This document shows positions 1 through 7,099 of a DNA stretch of 64,000 bases, piece after piece; the first letter of the stretch is position 1; every line of letters starts with the position of its first letter. Under the pieces are notes generated by a model. It did no database searches and was not told the DNA's origin. It saw only the letters and a list, made by a program, of their open reading frames with translations. This stretch comes from an uncultured Porphyromonadaceae bacterium (GTDB taxonomy: Bacteria > Bacteroidota > Bacteroidia > Bacteroidales > Muribaculaceae). Location: positions 1-64,000 of the forward strand of contig CABUWI010000001.1 of NCBI GenBank assembly GCA_902495245.1, written 5' to 3'. The position numbers and the translations under genes are program-made.

Positions 1-483
1 ACGCCGTATGCGTGAGAACCACTATGCTATCTCTTGCATCAAATTTGAAAGGCTCTCAGGTTTTCAAGTTACAAGATGAGCATAACGCTTCTTATTTTCA
101 AAATGTCGTGGATTGGATTGCGCCAACCCGACCACAAAGTTACGAAATTATTATGAGATTTTAACGGTTGAGCGTGGTGACTCGGCGAAAATTTGGCTGA
201 GGTCACCACATTTTTACTGTCGTGATATAGTTAAAGTCTGTTAAAGTTTGGGGTCGCAGAGGTGAGATGTGGGGATGAATGATGCTAAATAATTTTGAAT
301 GGATATGGTTTGTATACTGATTATCAGTACGTTAAGTCATCGCAAGAATAGATGTGTGTCAGTGTCGACACACATAACACCCAATATCACAGCGCGTTAT
401 TGTGGGCGTGGTGACTTTTGTGGTGACCCGGAGGGGTGAGGATGAAAAAAGACCGCTAACTCATTGAGAATTAGCGGTCTTTT
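1..483. other. Non-coding end of a second related integrated element
   Basis: No convincing gene is visible in this stretch. It holds GTGGTGAC at 174-181, 408-415 and 420-427, and its inverse GTCACCAC at 202-209. The pair at 408/420 is spaced 12 bp, as is the ATAGGTAAC pair at 18113/18125 near the right end of the 484-18213 element. A 20-base stretch at 176-195 is nearly identical to 18128-18146. Both regions then have a hairpin containing CGCTAA/TTAGCG and the same 13-bp core. The inference is that this is the end of a neighbouring element of the same family with variant integrase arm sites. Confidence 0.55.
447..483. terminator. Hairpin terminator beside left core
   Basis: A 13-bp perfect stem (447-459 with 471-483) has an 11-base loop and A/T runs on both sides, so it could terminate in either direction. 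It lies directly against the left 13-bp core and mirrors the hairpin at 18156-18196. Confidence 0.7.
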
Positions 484-496
484 GTGGTGCCACCAG
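484..496. repeat. attL core direct repeat
   Basis: GTGGTGCCACCAG, identical to 18201-18213. It duplicates the last 12 bases of the tRNA-Phe acceptor and T-arm side plus one flanking base. Bases immediately outside differ (t483 against g18200; c497 against g18214), which defines the 13-bp core. Confidence 0.8.
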
Positions 497-612
497 CACC
501 ATTTTTAGTGAATCGTAATGAATCATAGCGAATGGCGTTAAATGCTATTACGCTATATATCAACAGAATTGAACTGAACTGAATTTGTTTTCGGGTGTTA
601 ATATTCAAGAAT

Positions 613-636
613 TATAGGTAACTTTATAGGTAACTT
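613..636. repeat. Tandem integrase arm-type sites
   Basis: The 12-mer TATAGGTAACTT occurs twice in perfect tandem (613-624, 625-636). The nine-base core ATAGGTAAC is repeated at the right end of the element (18113-18121 and 18125-18133) with the same 12-bp spacing. It appears inverted at 705-713 and 760-768. This arrangement fits binding sites for the N-terminal arm-binding domain of the integrase. Confidence 0.6.
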
Positions 637-649
637 TTCAAAAGTTCCC

Positions 650-657
650 TATCTTTG
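650..657 (+). promoter_or_regulatory. Integrase promoter -7 box
   Basis: TATCTTTG matches the Bacteroidetes -7 consensus. It lies between the direct and inverted arm sites and about 140 bp upstream of the integrase start, so integrase binding could repress its own transcription (inference). I do not see a convincing -33 box. Confidence 0.45.
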
Positions 658-665
658 CAGTCGGG

Positions 666-768
666 GAATCGAACTGATAAAGATTCCGACCAACTGACAA
701 AAAAGTTACCTATCGGGCGGGAATCGAACTTTTGAGAATCTCGACCAATCGACAAAAAAGTTACCTAT
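666..768. repeat. 48-bp imperfect tandem repeat with arm sites
   Basis: Units 666-713 and 721-768 match at 39 of 48 positions. Both start with GAATCGAACT and end with an identical 18 bases carrying the inverted arm site GTTACCTAT. They lie in the integrase leader. Confidence 0.75.
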
Positions 769-796
769 TGAGTTATATCTAAAATTACATACTATT

Positions 797-2233
797 ATGG
801 CAAAGACTCTCTCCAGATTCTATCTCCTCAAAAAGGACGAGAACAAGGATAAGGCAACCCTTTTCGTAAGGGTGCAAGACCCTATACGCAAAATTGATGT
901 TCAGTTTACCACTCGGCTCCGGGTATCTGTGCCGGAGTGGAAAATGGCTGTGTCGAGCGAGGACGCATTGGCACGACATCGCAAAGAATACCCGAAACTG
1001 CATGACAAGCTCGGTCGAATCGAGGTTATGCTCAAACGTGAGATGGAGGCACCTGAATTTGACCGCGAAAAAGTCAAGCATGAGATAATGGCTATCGCAG
1101 ACCCGGAGAAATCCGAGATCGTGCGCCGTCAGCAGGAAGCCGAAACTATTGCAAGGCAACGAGAGGAACAGCAGCAACGGGAAGAAGCGGAAAAAGCCCG
1201 CATCGCCGCTGAAGCAGAACGCGCGAATATCTGGAATTTTCTTGACCGTTTTGTCGAGGAGATCAAATCCGGCAAACGGCTGAACGGTAACAACCGCTAC
1301 ACTGCCGGGAGCTGCAAGGCATGGAGCAGTTTCCGAAAACTCTATAACGGCTTTGACCCGCGCCACAAGCTGACATGGGCGGATATTGACCGCTCGTTGG
1401 TAACGAAGTTTCTTGACCACCTTCAGAAACTCGACTATATGGGCAGCTCTGTCAACAAATATCTCGTATCATTCCGCGCTATGGTGGGCTACGCATACGA
1501 GGACGGACTGCACAACAACGACCGTGCGTTGAGCTGTTTCTCCAAACGTAAGGTTGAGGAAAGCGACAAGGCTGTCGAAATCTATCTTACCGAATCAGAG
1601 TTGCAGGCATTGGCTGAAATGGAGCTGACAGGGCTTAAAGACCAAGTGCGTGATATTTTCCTCGTCGGTTGTTATACATGTCAGCGCGTCAGCGACTACA
1701 ACAACATCCAGCCGGAAGACTTCACTACAACGGCAAAAGGCACTCCTATTATCCGCCTTGTCCAGCAAAAGACCCGCAACGAGGTGAAGATTCCGATAAT
1801 GAATCCCAACCTCGAAGCTATCTGCAAGAAATATGAGTATAATCTTCCCTCGGTGGTTGACCAGATTCTGAACCGTTACATAAAGGAGATACTGAAAGAC
1901 CTTTCCGAGAAGGTGCCGACACTTGCAGTCAAGGTGCCGACAAAGCTCACGATGAAACAGAAAGAAAAGGAGAAAGCCGGAGAACTGACGGTAGAGCGCA
2001 ACGACAAAGGGGAAGTGATGATGCCCCGCTATGATTGCGTCACTACCCACACCGCCCGACGCAGTGGCATTACCAATATGTACCTCTCCCACAAATTCAC
2101 CATCGTACAGATGATGCACGTCAGCGGTCACAAGACACAAAAGACCTTCATGGACTACATCAAACTCTCATCTGATGAAATCGCCGATGAGATAGACGCA
2201 ATCGTCAACGGCGCAAAAGAAGAGGTGTTCTAA
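797..2233 (+). CDS. int: Tyrosine recombinase / integrase
   Basis: Site-specific recombinase of the phage-integrase family that would integrate and excise the 484-18213 element at tRNA-Phe. It is 478 residues long. The N-terminal arm-binding region (about 1-105) is followed by a charged coiled segment rich in E, Q and R (about 110-145), a SAM-like core-binding domain (about 150-255) and the catalytic domain. Catalytic residues visible are R297 (CQRVSDY), H418 and R421 (HTAR), H445 (SGHK) and the tyrosine nucleophile Y454 (MDYIK). A basic linker of about 50 residues is inserted before the HxxR motif. The start follows a leader carrying repeated arm-type sites. It sits at the end of the element distal to the tRNA. 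Family assignment is secure; tRNA-Phe specificity is inferred from the att repeats. Confidence 0.95.
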   Translation: MAKTLSRFYLLKKDENKDKATLFVRVQDPIRKIDVQFTTRLRVSVPEWKMAVSSEDALARHRKEYPKLHDKLGRIEVMLKREMEAPEFDREKVKHEIMAIADPEKSEIVRRQQEAETIARQREEQQQREEAEKARIAAEAERANIWNFLDRFVEEIKSGKRLNGNNRYTAGSCKAWSSFRKLYNGFDPRHKLTWADIDRSLVTKFLDHLQKLDYMGSSVNKYLVSFRAMVGYAYEDGLHNNDRALSCFSKRKVEESDKAVEIYLTESELQALAEMELTGLKDQVRDIFLVGCYTCQRVSDYNNIQPEDFTTTAKGTPIIRLVQQKTRNEVKIPIMNPNLEAICKKYEYNLPSVVDQILNRYIKEILKDLSEKVPTLAVKVPTKLTMKQKEKEKAGELTVERNDKGEVMMPRYDCVTTHTARRSGITNMYLSHKFTIVQMMHVSGHKTQKTFMDYIKLSSDEIADEIDAIVNGAKEEVF

Positions 2234-2309
2234 AAGACTTGATGCCTGACTTGTAGCCCGACTTGTGTGTTGCGCATAAGACTATTCCCCGATGTAGTGA
2301 TTCAAGATA

Positions 2310-2374
2310 TTTTTCTTTTGCTCAGCCGTATATCAGGTTTGGTTTATCGGGCATATATAAAGCCCGAACCAAAC
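2310..2374. repeat. 65-bp direct repeat flanking the ATPase gene, left copy
   Basis: Matches 4079-4144 with a one-base indel and a few substitutions. The last 33 bases (2342-2374) are identical in both. The conserved part forms a hairpin with stem TCGGGC/GCCCGA around an AT-rich loop. Confidence 0.75.
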
Positions 2375-2497
2375 TAATCCGACGTCGATTATCCATGACG
2401 GTGCCAAATGAGTGTGAAAATATGCGATTTGGCTATGTGACGTAGGTAAATATCGTTGTCGTACCCTTGAATATTTAGCCCGATTGTATCGGAGTTA

Positions 2498-2555
2498 CTT
2501 ACATCGTGTAGCCAAATATGGTGTAGAAATATTGGATTTGGCTATGTGATGTAAG
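2498..2555. promoter_or_regulatory. Long inverted repeat upstream of ATPase promoter
   Basis: Arms 2498-2517 and 2536-2555 pair at 17 of 20 positions, with centre GCCAAAT-N18-ATTTGGC. A second unit with the same core and a 17-base spacer lies at 2403-2433. The right arm ends 10 bp upstream of the -7 box, so it is a candidate operator. Confidence 0.5.
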
Positions 2556-2565
2556 AATGTTTTTG

Positions 2566-2573
2566 TATCTTTG
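2566..2573 (+). promoter_or_regulatory. ATPase gene -7 promoter box
   Basis: TATCTTTG, 20 bp upstream of the ATPase start codon, which gives a very short leader. No good TTTG -33 match at 19-20 bp is visible. Confidence 0.55.
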
Positions 2574-2593
2574 CAGTCTAAATTATATCTTAT

Positions 2594-4018
2594 ATGCTGA
2601 TAGGAAGAGAGAAAGAGATACAAGAACTGCGACAGGCCTACGATTCAGACGAGTCTAAGTTTGTCGCTGTATTTGGACGCCGTAGAATTGGTAAGACCTA
2701 TCTGGTCAGGGAGGTCTTTCAAGATAACTTTGCATTTACTTATTCCGGAATGGCGCAAGCTTCTACAAAGGAGCAGTTGCAACGATTCTATTTAACTCTA
2801 AAGAGTCAAGGATTCAAGGTAGGCTCATACCCGAATAACTGGATTGAGGCATTCTACATATTAGAGCAGTATCTTGAAGGATTACCAGAAGGGAAAAAGG
2901 TAGTGTTTTTGGATGAATTGCCGTGGATGGATGGTCCAAAATCAAGTTTTATGCCTGCTTTTGAGAACTTTTGGAATGCTTGGGCTTCAGCTCGAAAAGA
3001 TATTCTCCTTATAGTGTGTGGCTCTGCAACATCATGGATGGTGAAGAAGATACTCAAAAACAGAGGAGGTCTGCATAATCGTCTTAATAATCAGATTCAT
3101 CTCCAGCCGTTTAATCTGCATGAATGTGAATTATATGCAAAGAGCATCAATTTGCCTCTGGAACGGCAAGAGATAATGGAGGCGTATATGGTGTTTGGTG
3201 GTATTCCCTTTTATTGGTCTCTTCTAAACAAGTCGCTCAGCCTTCCCCAGAACATTGACACATTGCTGTTTGGCAGAACGCCAAAATTGGGGAATGAGTT
3301 TAAGGAATTATACTCATCGCTTTTTAAGCAGCCGGAGCCGTATCTGGATATAATAACAGCTTTGGCCAAAAAGAAGATTGGAATGACACGTGAAGAGATA
3401 ATTGCAAATTCCAACCTCGCCACAAACGGTCAACTCACAAAACATCTTGAGGATTTGGAAAACTGCGGTTTTATCCGTCGTTACCAAGCTATTGGCTCTA
3501 AGACAAAGAATGCCCTCTATCAGCTTATTGATAACTTCACGCTGTTCTACTTCAAATTTATGGAAGGTCGCAAGAATACGGATGCCAATTATTGGTCGAA
3601 GATACAGATGACTTCCCTCTTTAACTCATGGAGTGGGCTGGCTTTCGAGAGGGTCTGTCTCTTACACTCAGAGCAGATAAAGAAGGCTCTTGGAATAAGT
3701 GGAGTTATCACTAACGAATACTCATGGCGCACCGCTGCCACTGACGAACATCCCGGAGCACAGATTGACCTATTGATTGACCGAAGTGACAAAGTGATTA
3801 ATCTTTGTGAGATTAAATATTCCGACAATCCTTATACCATTGATAAGAAATATATTGAGAACCTGCGTAATAAAGTAGCTTTGTTTCGCCAGATCACAAA
3901 GACACGCAAAGGAATCGCCCTGACAATGATAACAAGTTCCGGACTTGTGAAGAACTCCTATTCGATGAATAATATTCATTCGCAAATCACAGCCGATGAT
4001 TTGTTTGTGGACGCATAA
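2594..4018 (+). CDS. Archaeal-type ATPase with DUF234 nuclease-like domain
   Basis: 474 residues. The N-terminal P-loop ATPase domain belongs to the archaeal ATPase family (PF01637 type): Walker A GRRRIGKT at 28-35 and Walker B VVFLDE with D107/E108. A winged-helix-like segment follows at about 255-310. The C-terminal DUF234 region (about 320-474) holds a restriction-nuclease-like pattern, D392 then E406-x-K408 (QIDLL, CEIKY). This family is common in Bacteroidetes, often in many copies; its role is not established, though DNA-linked functions have been suggested. The gene has its own promoter and operator-like palindromes, and a 65-bp direct repeat lies on each side, suggesting it entered the element as an independent unit. 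Confidence 0.85.
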   Translation: MLIGREKEIQELRQAYDSDESKFVAVFGRRRIGKTYLVREVFQDNFAFTYSGMAQASTKEQLQRFYLTLKSQGFKVGSYPNNWIEAFYILEQYLEGLPEGKKVVFLDELPWMDGPKSSFMPAFENFWNAWASARKDILLIVCGSATSWMVKKILKNRGGLHNRLNNQIHLQPFNLHECELYAKSINLPLERQEIMEAYMVFGGIPFYWSLLNKSLSLPQNIDTLLFGRTPKLGNEFKELYSSLFKQPEPYLDIITALAKKKIGMTREEIIANSNLATNGQLTKHLEDLENCGFIRRYQAIGSKTKNALYQLIDNFTLFYFKFMEGRKNTDANYWSKIQMTSLFNSWSGLAFERVCLLHSEQIKKALGISGVITNEYSWRTAATDEHPGAQIDLLIDRSDKVINLCEIKYSDNPYTIDKKYIENLRNKVALFRQITKTRKGIALTMITSSGLVKNSYSMNNIHSQITADDLFVDA

Positions 4019-4078
4019 ACTCCATAAGTTGCCGACAAATCAGCAGGATCATCAAGAACGAAAGACTGAGCATTACTG

Positions 4079-4144
4079 TTTTTCTTTTGCCCAGTCGTAT
4101 ATGTAGGATTAGTTTATCGGGCATATATAAAGCCCGAACCAAAC
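4079..4144. repeat. 65-bp direct repeat flanking the ATPase gene, right copy
   Basis: Partner of 2310-2374. It falls between the ATPase stop and the Crp/Fnr gene. The hairpin at 4117-4136 could also end transcription, but no clear T-run follows it. Confidence 0.75.
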
Positions 4145-4215
4145 CAAACTGTTATAACGAGGCAGACAAAACCTGAGACCATCCAAACTGAGGAAAAGAA
4201 ACAACATCCAAAGAT

Positions 4216-4806
4216 ATGGCGGAGCTTAACGAATTTATGACGAGGATTGACCTGTCGGTGCTGAATGATTATGTCGCGGCTAATGGCAAGAGCGTTGTCT
4301 ATGCCAGGGGCGAGAGGATTGTTCAGCAGGGGCAATTGTGCCGTTATGTGGGTGTGGTAAAGTCGGGATATTTCAAATATGTGGCTCTTAATTCAAAGGG
4401 GCAGGAAGTAGTAACGGGCTTCTCTTTCGAGGGCGAAGTGGTTACTGACTATGTGCAGGGATTCATGTATGACCAGCCTTCGCTAACCTCCATTGTCGCG
4501 GGATGCGACACCGAGATCCGGCGGCTGTCGGTGGTAGATGCGCGACGTTTTATCATAGAGCGCAATCCCGGCTTCGTGGCCGAGGTTTCCTCCAATCTGT
4601 TGCAAGAGGCATATTGCCGTTATCTGAATATGCTTGTTAAGACCCCGACAGAACGCTTCCATGAACTTGTCTTCCGCTATCCCGGCGTGATGCACAATCT
4701 GCCCATTCAGGAGATTGCCTCCTATTTAGGCATCTCACGCCGTCAGTTGCACCGCATCCGTGAGGCTGAAAGTGCCGCCGACGCCTCCGAATGTGAGGAT
4801 ATTTAA
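4216..4806 (+). CDS. Crp/Fnr-family transcriptional regulator
   Basis: 196 residues. The N-terminal cyclic-nucleotide-binding-like beta-roll domain spans about 20-130 and the C-terminal helix-turn-helix about 155-190 (QEIASYLGISRRQLHRIR). No Fnr-type cysteine cluster is seen, and the phosphate-binding cassette typical of cAMP binding is not obvious, so the ligand is unknown. The next gene and the gene at 6245 each have the same 18-bp palindrome, ATGGGACATTTGTCACAT, at an identical distance from the promoter box. Such a symmetric site is what a Crp/Fnr dimer would bind, so this protein is the natural candidate regulator (inference). No copy of the site is seen upstream of its own gene. Confidence 0.88.
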   Translation: MAELNEFMTRIDLSVLNDYVAANGKSVVYARGERIVQQGQLCRYVGVVKSGYFKYVALNSKGQEVVTGFSFEGEVVTDYVQGFMYDQPSLTSIVAGCDTEIRRLSVVDARRFIIERNPGFVAEVSSNLLQEAYCRYLNMLVKTPTERFHELVFRYPGVMHNLPIQEIASYLGISRRQLHRIREAESAADASECEDI

Positions 4807-4825
4807 GAAAATTCTTCGCTTCACG

Positions 4826-4888
4826 CTGATTTTCATGCCCTGATGGGACATTTGTCACATCGAATGTCAATTCTTTATTGTAGTTTTG
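4826..4888 (+). promoter_or_regulatory. Crp/Fnr-like operator and SDR promoter
   Basis: A 43-base block (4826-4868) recurs at 6148-6190 with one mismatch. Its core 4843-4860 is a palindrome, ATG-N-GACA-NN-TGTC-N-CAT. The -7 box TAGTTTTG is at 4881-4888, exactly 20 bp after the palindrome, so a bound dimer would cover the -33 region. The SDR start codon lies only 5 bases after the box, predicting a leaderless or nearly leaderless mRNA. Confidence 0.65.
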
Positions 4889-4892
4889 TGCC

Positions 4893-5579
4893 ATGAATAT
4901 CTTAATAATAGGAGCCACTTCCGGCATAGGTAAATCACTATATAGTCATTATGTAGCAGATGGCTGTAACGTTGCGATTATGGGGCGTCGAAAAAATTTG
5001 CTCGAAGAAATATCTTCCGGCAATCCATCGACAACATTGCCTCTTTCAGTTGACATCTCGGATTGTAAAGCTTTTGAAAGCTCTTTCAAAGAGGTCATAG
5101 AGCGGTTTCAACAAATTGACCTTGCTATTATTTGTGCAAGTATAGGTGATCTAAATCCGTCATTAGAGATTTCGCAAGAACTCGACACTCTTGCAACCAA
5201 TATCGTGGGCTGGACGAATGTAATTGATACTTTATACAATTACTTTGAAGAACAAGGACAAGGTCATATTGTATCTATTACTTCAATAGGAGGAATGCAA
5301 CCGACACCCCTTGCGCCATCATATAGTGCAAGTAAAGCATTTCAAATCAACTACACAAAGTCTTTACAGGCAAAAGCAAAGAAGTCGCAGTTGTGCATCA
5401 CAGAAATTAGGCCGGGGTTAGTAAATACCAGAATGGCAAAAGGCGAAGGATTATTTTGGGTTATGCCGGTTGAGACTGTTTCAAAACAGATTATTCGAGC
5501 TATTGAGAAAAAGCGTAAGTTGTGCATTGTAACTAAACGTTGGCGTATACTCAATTTTTTTGTAAAACACTTTATGTAA
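4893..5579 (+). CDS. Short-chain dehydrogenase/reductase
   Basis: 228-residue classical SDR oxidoreductase expected to use NAD(P)H. It shows the nucleotide-binding motif GATSGIGKS (7-15), a basic GRR at 31-33 that favours NADPH, and the catalytic triad S131, Y144 and K148 (YSASK). The substrate cannot be read from sequence. The ATG at 4893 is favoured because the Rossmann beta-strand (NILIIGAT) begins at once. It is cargo, preceded by the Crp/Fnr-like operator, with a lipoprotein gene following on the same strand after 34 bases. Confidence 0.9.
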   Translation: MNILIIGATSGIGKSLYSHYVADGCNVAIMGRRKNLLEEISSGNPSTTLPLSVDISDCKAFESSFKEVIERFQQIDLAIICASIGDLNPSLEISQELDTLATNIVGWTNVIDTLYNYFEEQGQGHIVSITSIGGMQPTPLAPSYSASKAFQINYTKSLQAKAKKSQLCITEIRPGLVNTRMAKGEGLFWVMPVETVSKQIIRAIEKKRKLCIVTKRWRILNFFVKHFM

Positions 5580-5613
5580 CAGAAACTATTGATAAGAAGT
5601 AAGTATACATAAG

Positions 5614-6000
5614 ATGAAACTAATAATCGCAATATTTTTTACTGCCATACTCGGTGCCTGTTCGTCGGCTCATCGGGTCAACGGCTGGTATCCTGTAGCT
5701 GATATCCCAGAAAATAAGATAGAAGGAAATGTCATTGTTACGGCGAAAGACTTTGATGTCGTTAACCTTGACACTGTTTTCTTTTCTGATATGGCAATAA
5801 TTGAGGGGAAGCTGAAAACTGGCAAGGTAAAAAAATGGGCTGATGCCACTGAAAATAGAATCGGTAAAAGAATAGGCTTCGTGTTCAATGACTCGGTAAT
5901 AATGGCACCGACGATTAACTGTCGCATCGATAGCGGAAGTTTCACTATCAACGGTCCTGATAAAGTCTTGATGTCCAAAATCTACAATACTCTGAAATAG
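5614..6000 (+). CDS. Small lipoprotein with SecD P1-head-like domain
   Basis: 128 residues with a lipoprotein signal peptide and lipobox LGAC (Cys16). The C-terminal half contains FVFNDSVIMAPTINCRIDSG followed by FTING, the hallmark of the SecDF P1 head subdomain. In the translocase that domain belongs to a large periplasmic loop; here it stands alone on a lipoprotein. Function is unknown. It follows the SDR gene in the same direction. It may be a mobile stand-alone version of the domain or a factor acting on secretion (speculative). Confidence 0.7.
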   Translation: MKLIIAIFFTAILGACSSAHRVNGWYPVADIPENKIEGNVIVTAKDFDVVNLDTVFFSDMAIIEGKLKTGKVKKWADATENRIGKRIGFVFNDSVIMAPTINCRIDSGSFTINGPDKVLMSKIYNTLK

Positions 6001-6147
6001 GATAAGAACACCTAATCATACGAATGAAGGTCAGGCAGGCGATTTTGATGATTGTCGGCCTGTATCTCTTCAAAGGTGAGCAATCGCGGCTTGAGTCGCC
6101 TGAAAATGAGAAAACCTAAGAATAAGTAAGAATAAGATTGTTTGAGA

Positions 6148-6210
6148 CTGATTTTCATGCCCTGATGGGACATTTGTCACATCGGATGTCGATTATTCGT
6201 TGTAACTTTG
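6148..6210 (+). promoter_or_regulatory. Second Crp/Fnr-like operator and promoter of cargo array
   Basis: Same palindrome as at 4843-4860 (here 6165-6182), with -7 box TAACTTTG at 6203-6210, again 20 bp after the palindrome. It is the likely promoter of the array starting at 6245. The 6001-6147 stretch before it holds no recognisable gene. Confidence 0.65.
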
Positions 6211-6244
6211 CTTAATTACAGATAATAGACTATTAGAGTGAACT

Positions 6245-7099
6245 ATGTCAGAATCTCTCCGATATAAGATAGTGCTTTGGGTGGTATGGGTGCAGATTGC
6301 TCTCCTCCCAATATGGCTATGTATGGGATGTTTGATAGCACATAATCAGTCATGGCGGTGGGGTTTGGATACGTGGGTTTTCATTGTCGGTTTTTTACTT
6401 GGACTGGTGGCTTTACCTCTCGGCAGTGGACTTGACAAACCGCAATTTTTAAAATGGTGGCTGCGTATAGATTTTGGGGTTACTTTGATTCTTGCGTTGC
6501 CTGTACTTTTTATATGTTCAGAATCTTTGCCTACGACAGTTGCCGAAGATGATGAATATATCGTTTATAGTGACAATGGATTTTTTGCAAATAGGAATGC
6601 ATATCTCGCACGCAAATCAGGTTTATTGGCAGAAACTATATTCGATTTATGGCCTTATGAAGGAGGACAACTGAAAAGCGGCGACTACCGTTTTGATAAG
6701 GAAAGAGGTGTATTTTATGGTTCTAAAATTTATAGGATCCGCCAAAACGGCTCACGCATGTGGGTCATTCCCCTCAATAGAGAGAATTACGCCCGAAATG
6801 AAGATTATGTGTATCATTTAATTGACAGTCTATATTATGCACATGGCGAATGGATTGACAATGATGATGCCACATTTATTCTTCCCGAAAGTTTTACCCG
6901 GATAGATTACACTCATGGTAATGTTAAGATTACCGATTCTATATCATGTGATATAGACAATGCCTTTACAGATAGTATCGCAATCTATTTCTATTATCCG
7001 TCAAGTAACAAAATCCGTCTTTCTAAAGATTCAGTTTCAAACCTGTCGCCGACAGGAGTTCATAATCTCATCAAACAACTGAAAGGAGGCAAGCGATGA
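6245..7099 (+). CDS. Membrane protein of unknown function, first gene of cargo array
   Basis: 284 residues, not recognised. Three hydrophobic segments at about 8-32, 43-58 and 72-93 are followed by a soluble domain of about 190 residues rich in Y, D and N, predicted extracytoplasmic. It is preceded by the Crp/Fnr-like operator and promoter. Its 3' end, GAAAGGAGGCAAGCGATGAA (7081-7100), is a module repeated at 8426-8445 and, slightly changed, at 9386-9405. The module supplies a strong Shine-Dalgarno sequence and the start codon of the next gene. Stop and next start overlap by 4 bases, so the two are probably translationally coupled. Confidence 0.75.
   Translation: MSESLRYKIVLWVVWVQIALLPIWLCMGCLIAHNQSWRWGLDTWVFIVGFLLGLVALPLGSGLDKPQFLKWWLRIDFGVTLILALPVLFICSESLPTTVAEDDEYIVYSDNGFFANRNAYLARKSGLLAETIFDLWPYEGGQLKSGDYRFDKERGVFYGSKIYRIRQNGSRMWVIPLNRENYARNEDYVYHLIDSLYYAHGEWIDNDDATFILPESFTRIDYTHGNVKITDSISCDIDNAFTDSIAIYFYYPSSNKIRLSKDSVSNLSPTGVHNLIKQLKGGKR

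Larger units (their letters stand above)
2234..2593. other. Gene-free stretch with repeats and operator-like palindromes
   Basis: No credible gene. It contains the left copy of a 65-bp repeat also found after the ATPase gene (2310-2374), and two palindromic units of the form GCCAAAT-N17/18-ATTTGGC (2403-2433 and 2511-2542). A promoter box follows at 2566-2573. Confidence 0.7.

Noticed and set aside
613..768. CRISPR-like array
   Set aside because: Only two long units and two short tandem units, no regular spacers and no cas genes anywhere in the window.
785..1420. 211-codon minus frame opposite the integrase
   Set aside because: Shadow of the integrase gene, no recognisable domain, and it would begin within the integrase coding sequence.
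2263..2445. 60-codon plus frame after the integrase
   Set aside because: Runs through the 65-bp repeat and palindromes; no protein-like pattern or promoter.
6001..6147. Short frame of about 27 codons starting near 6024
   Set aside because: No promoter, no conserved pattern and no signal or anchor that would justify a gene call.
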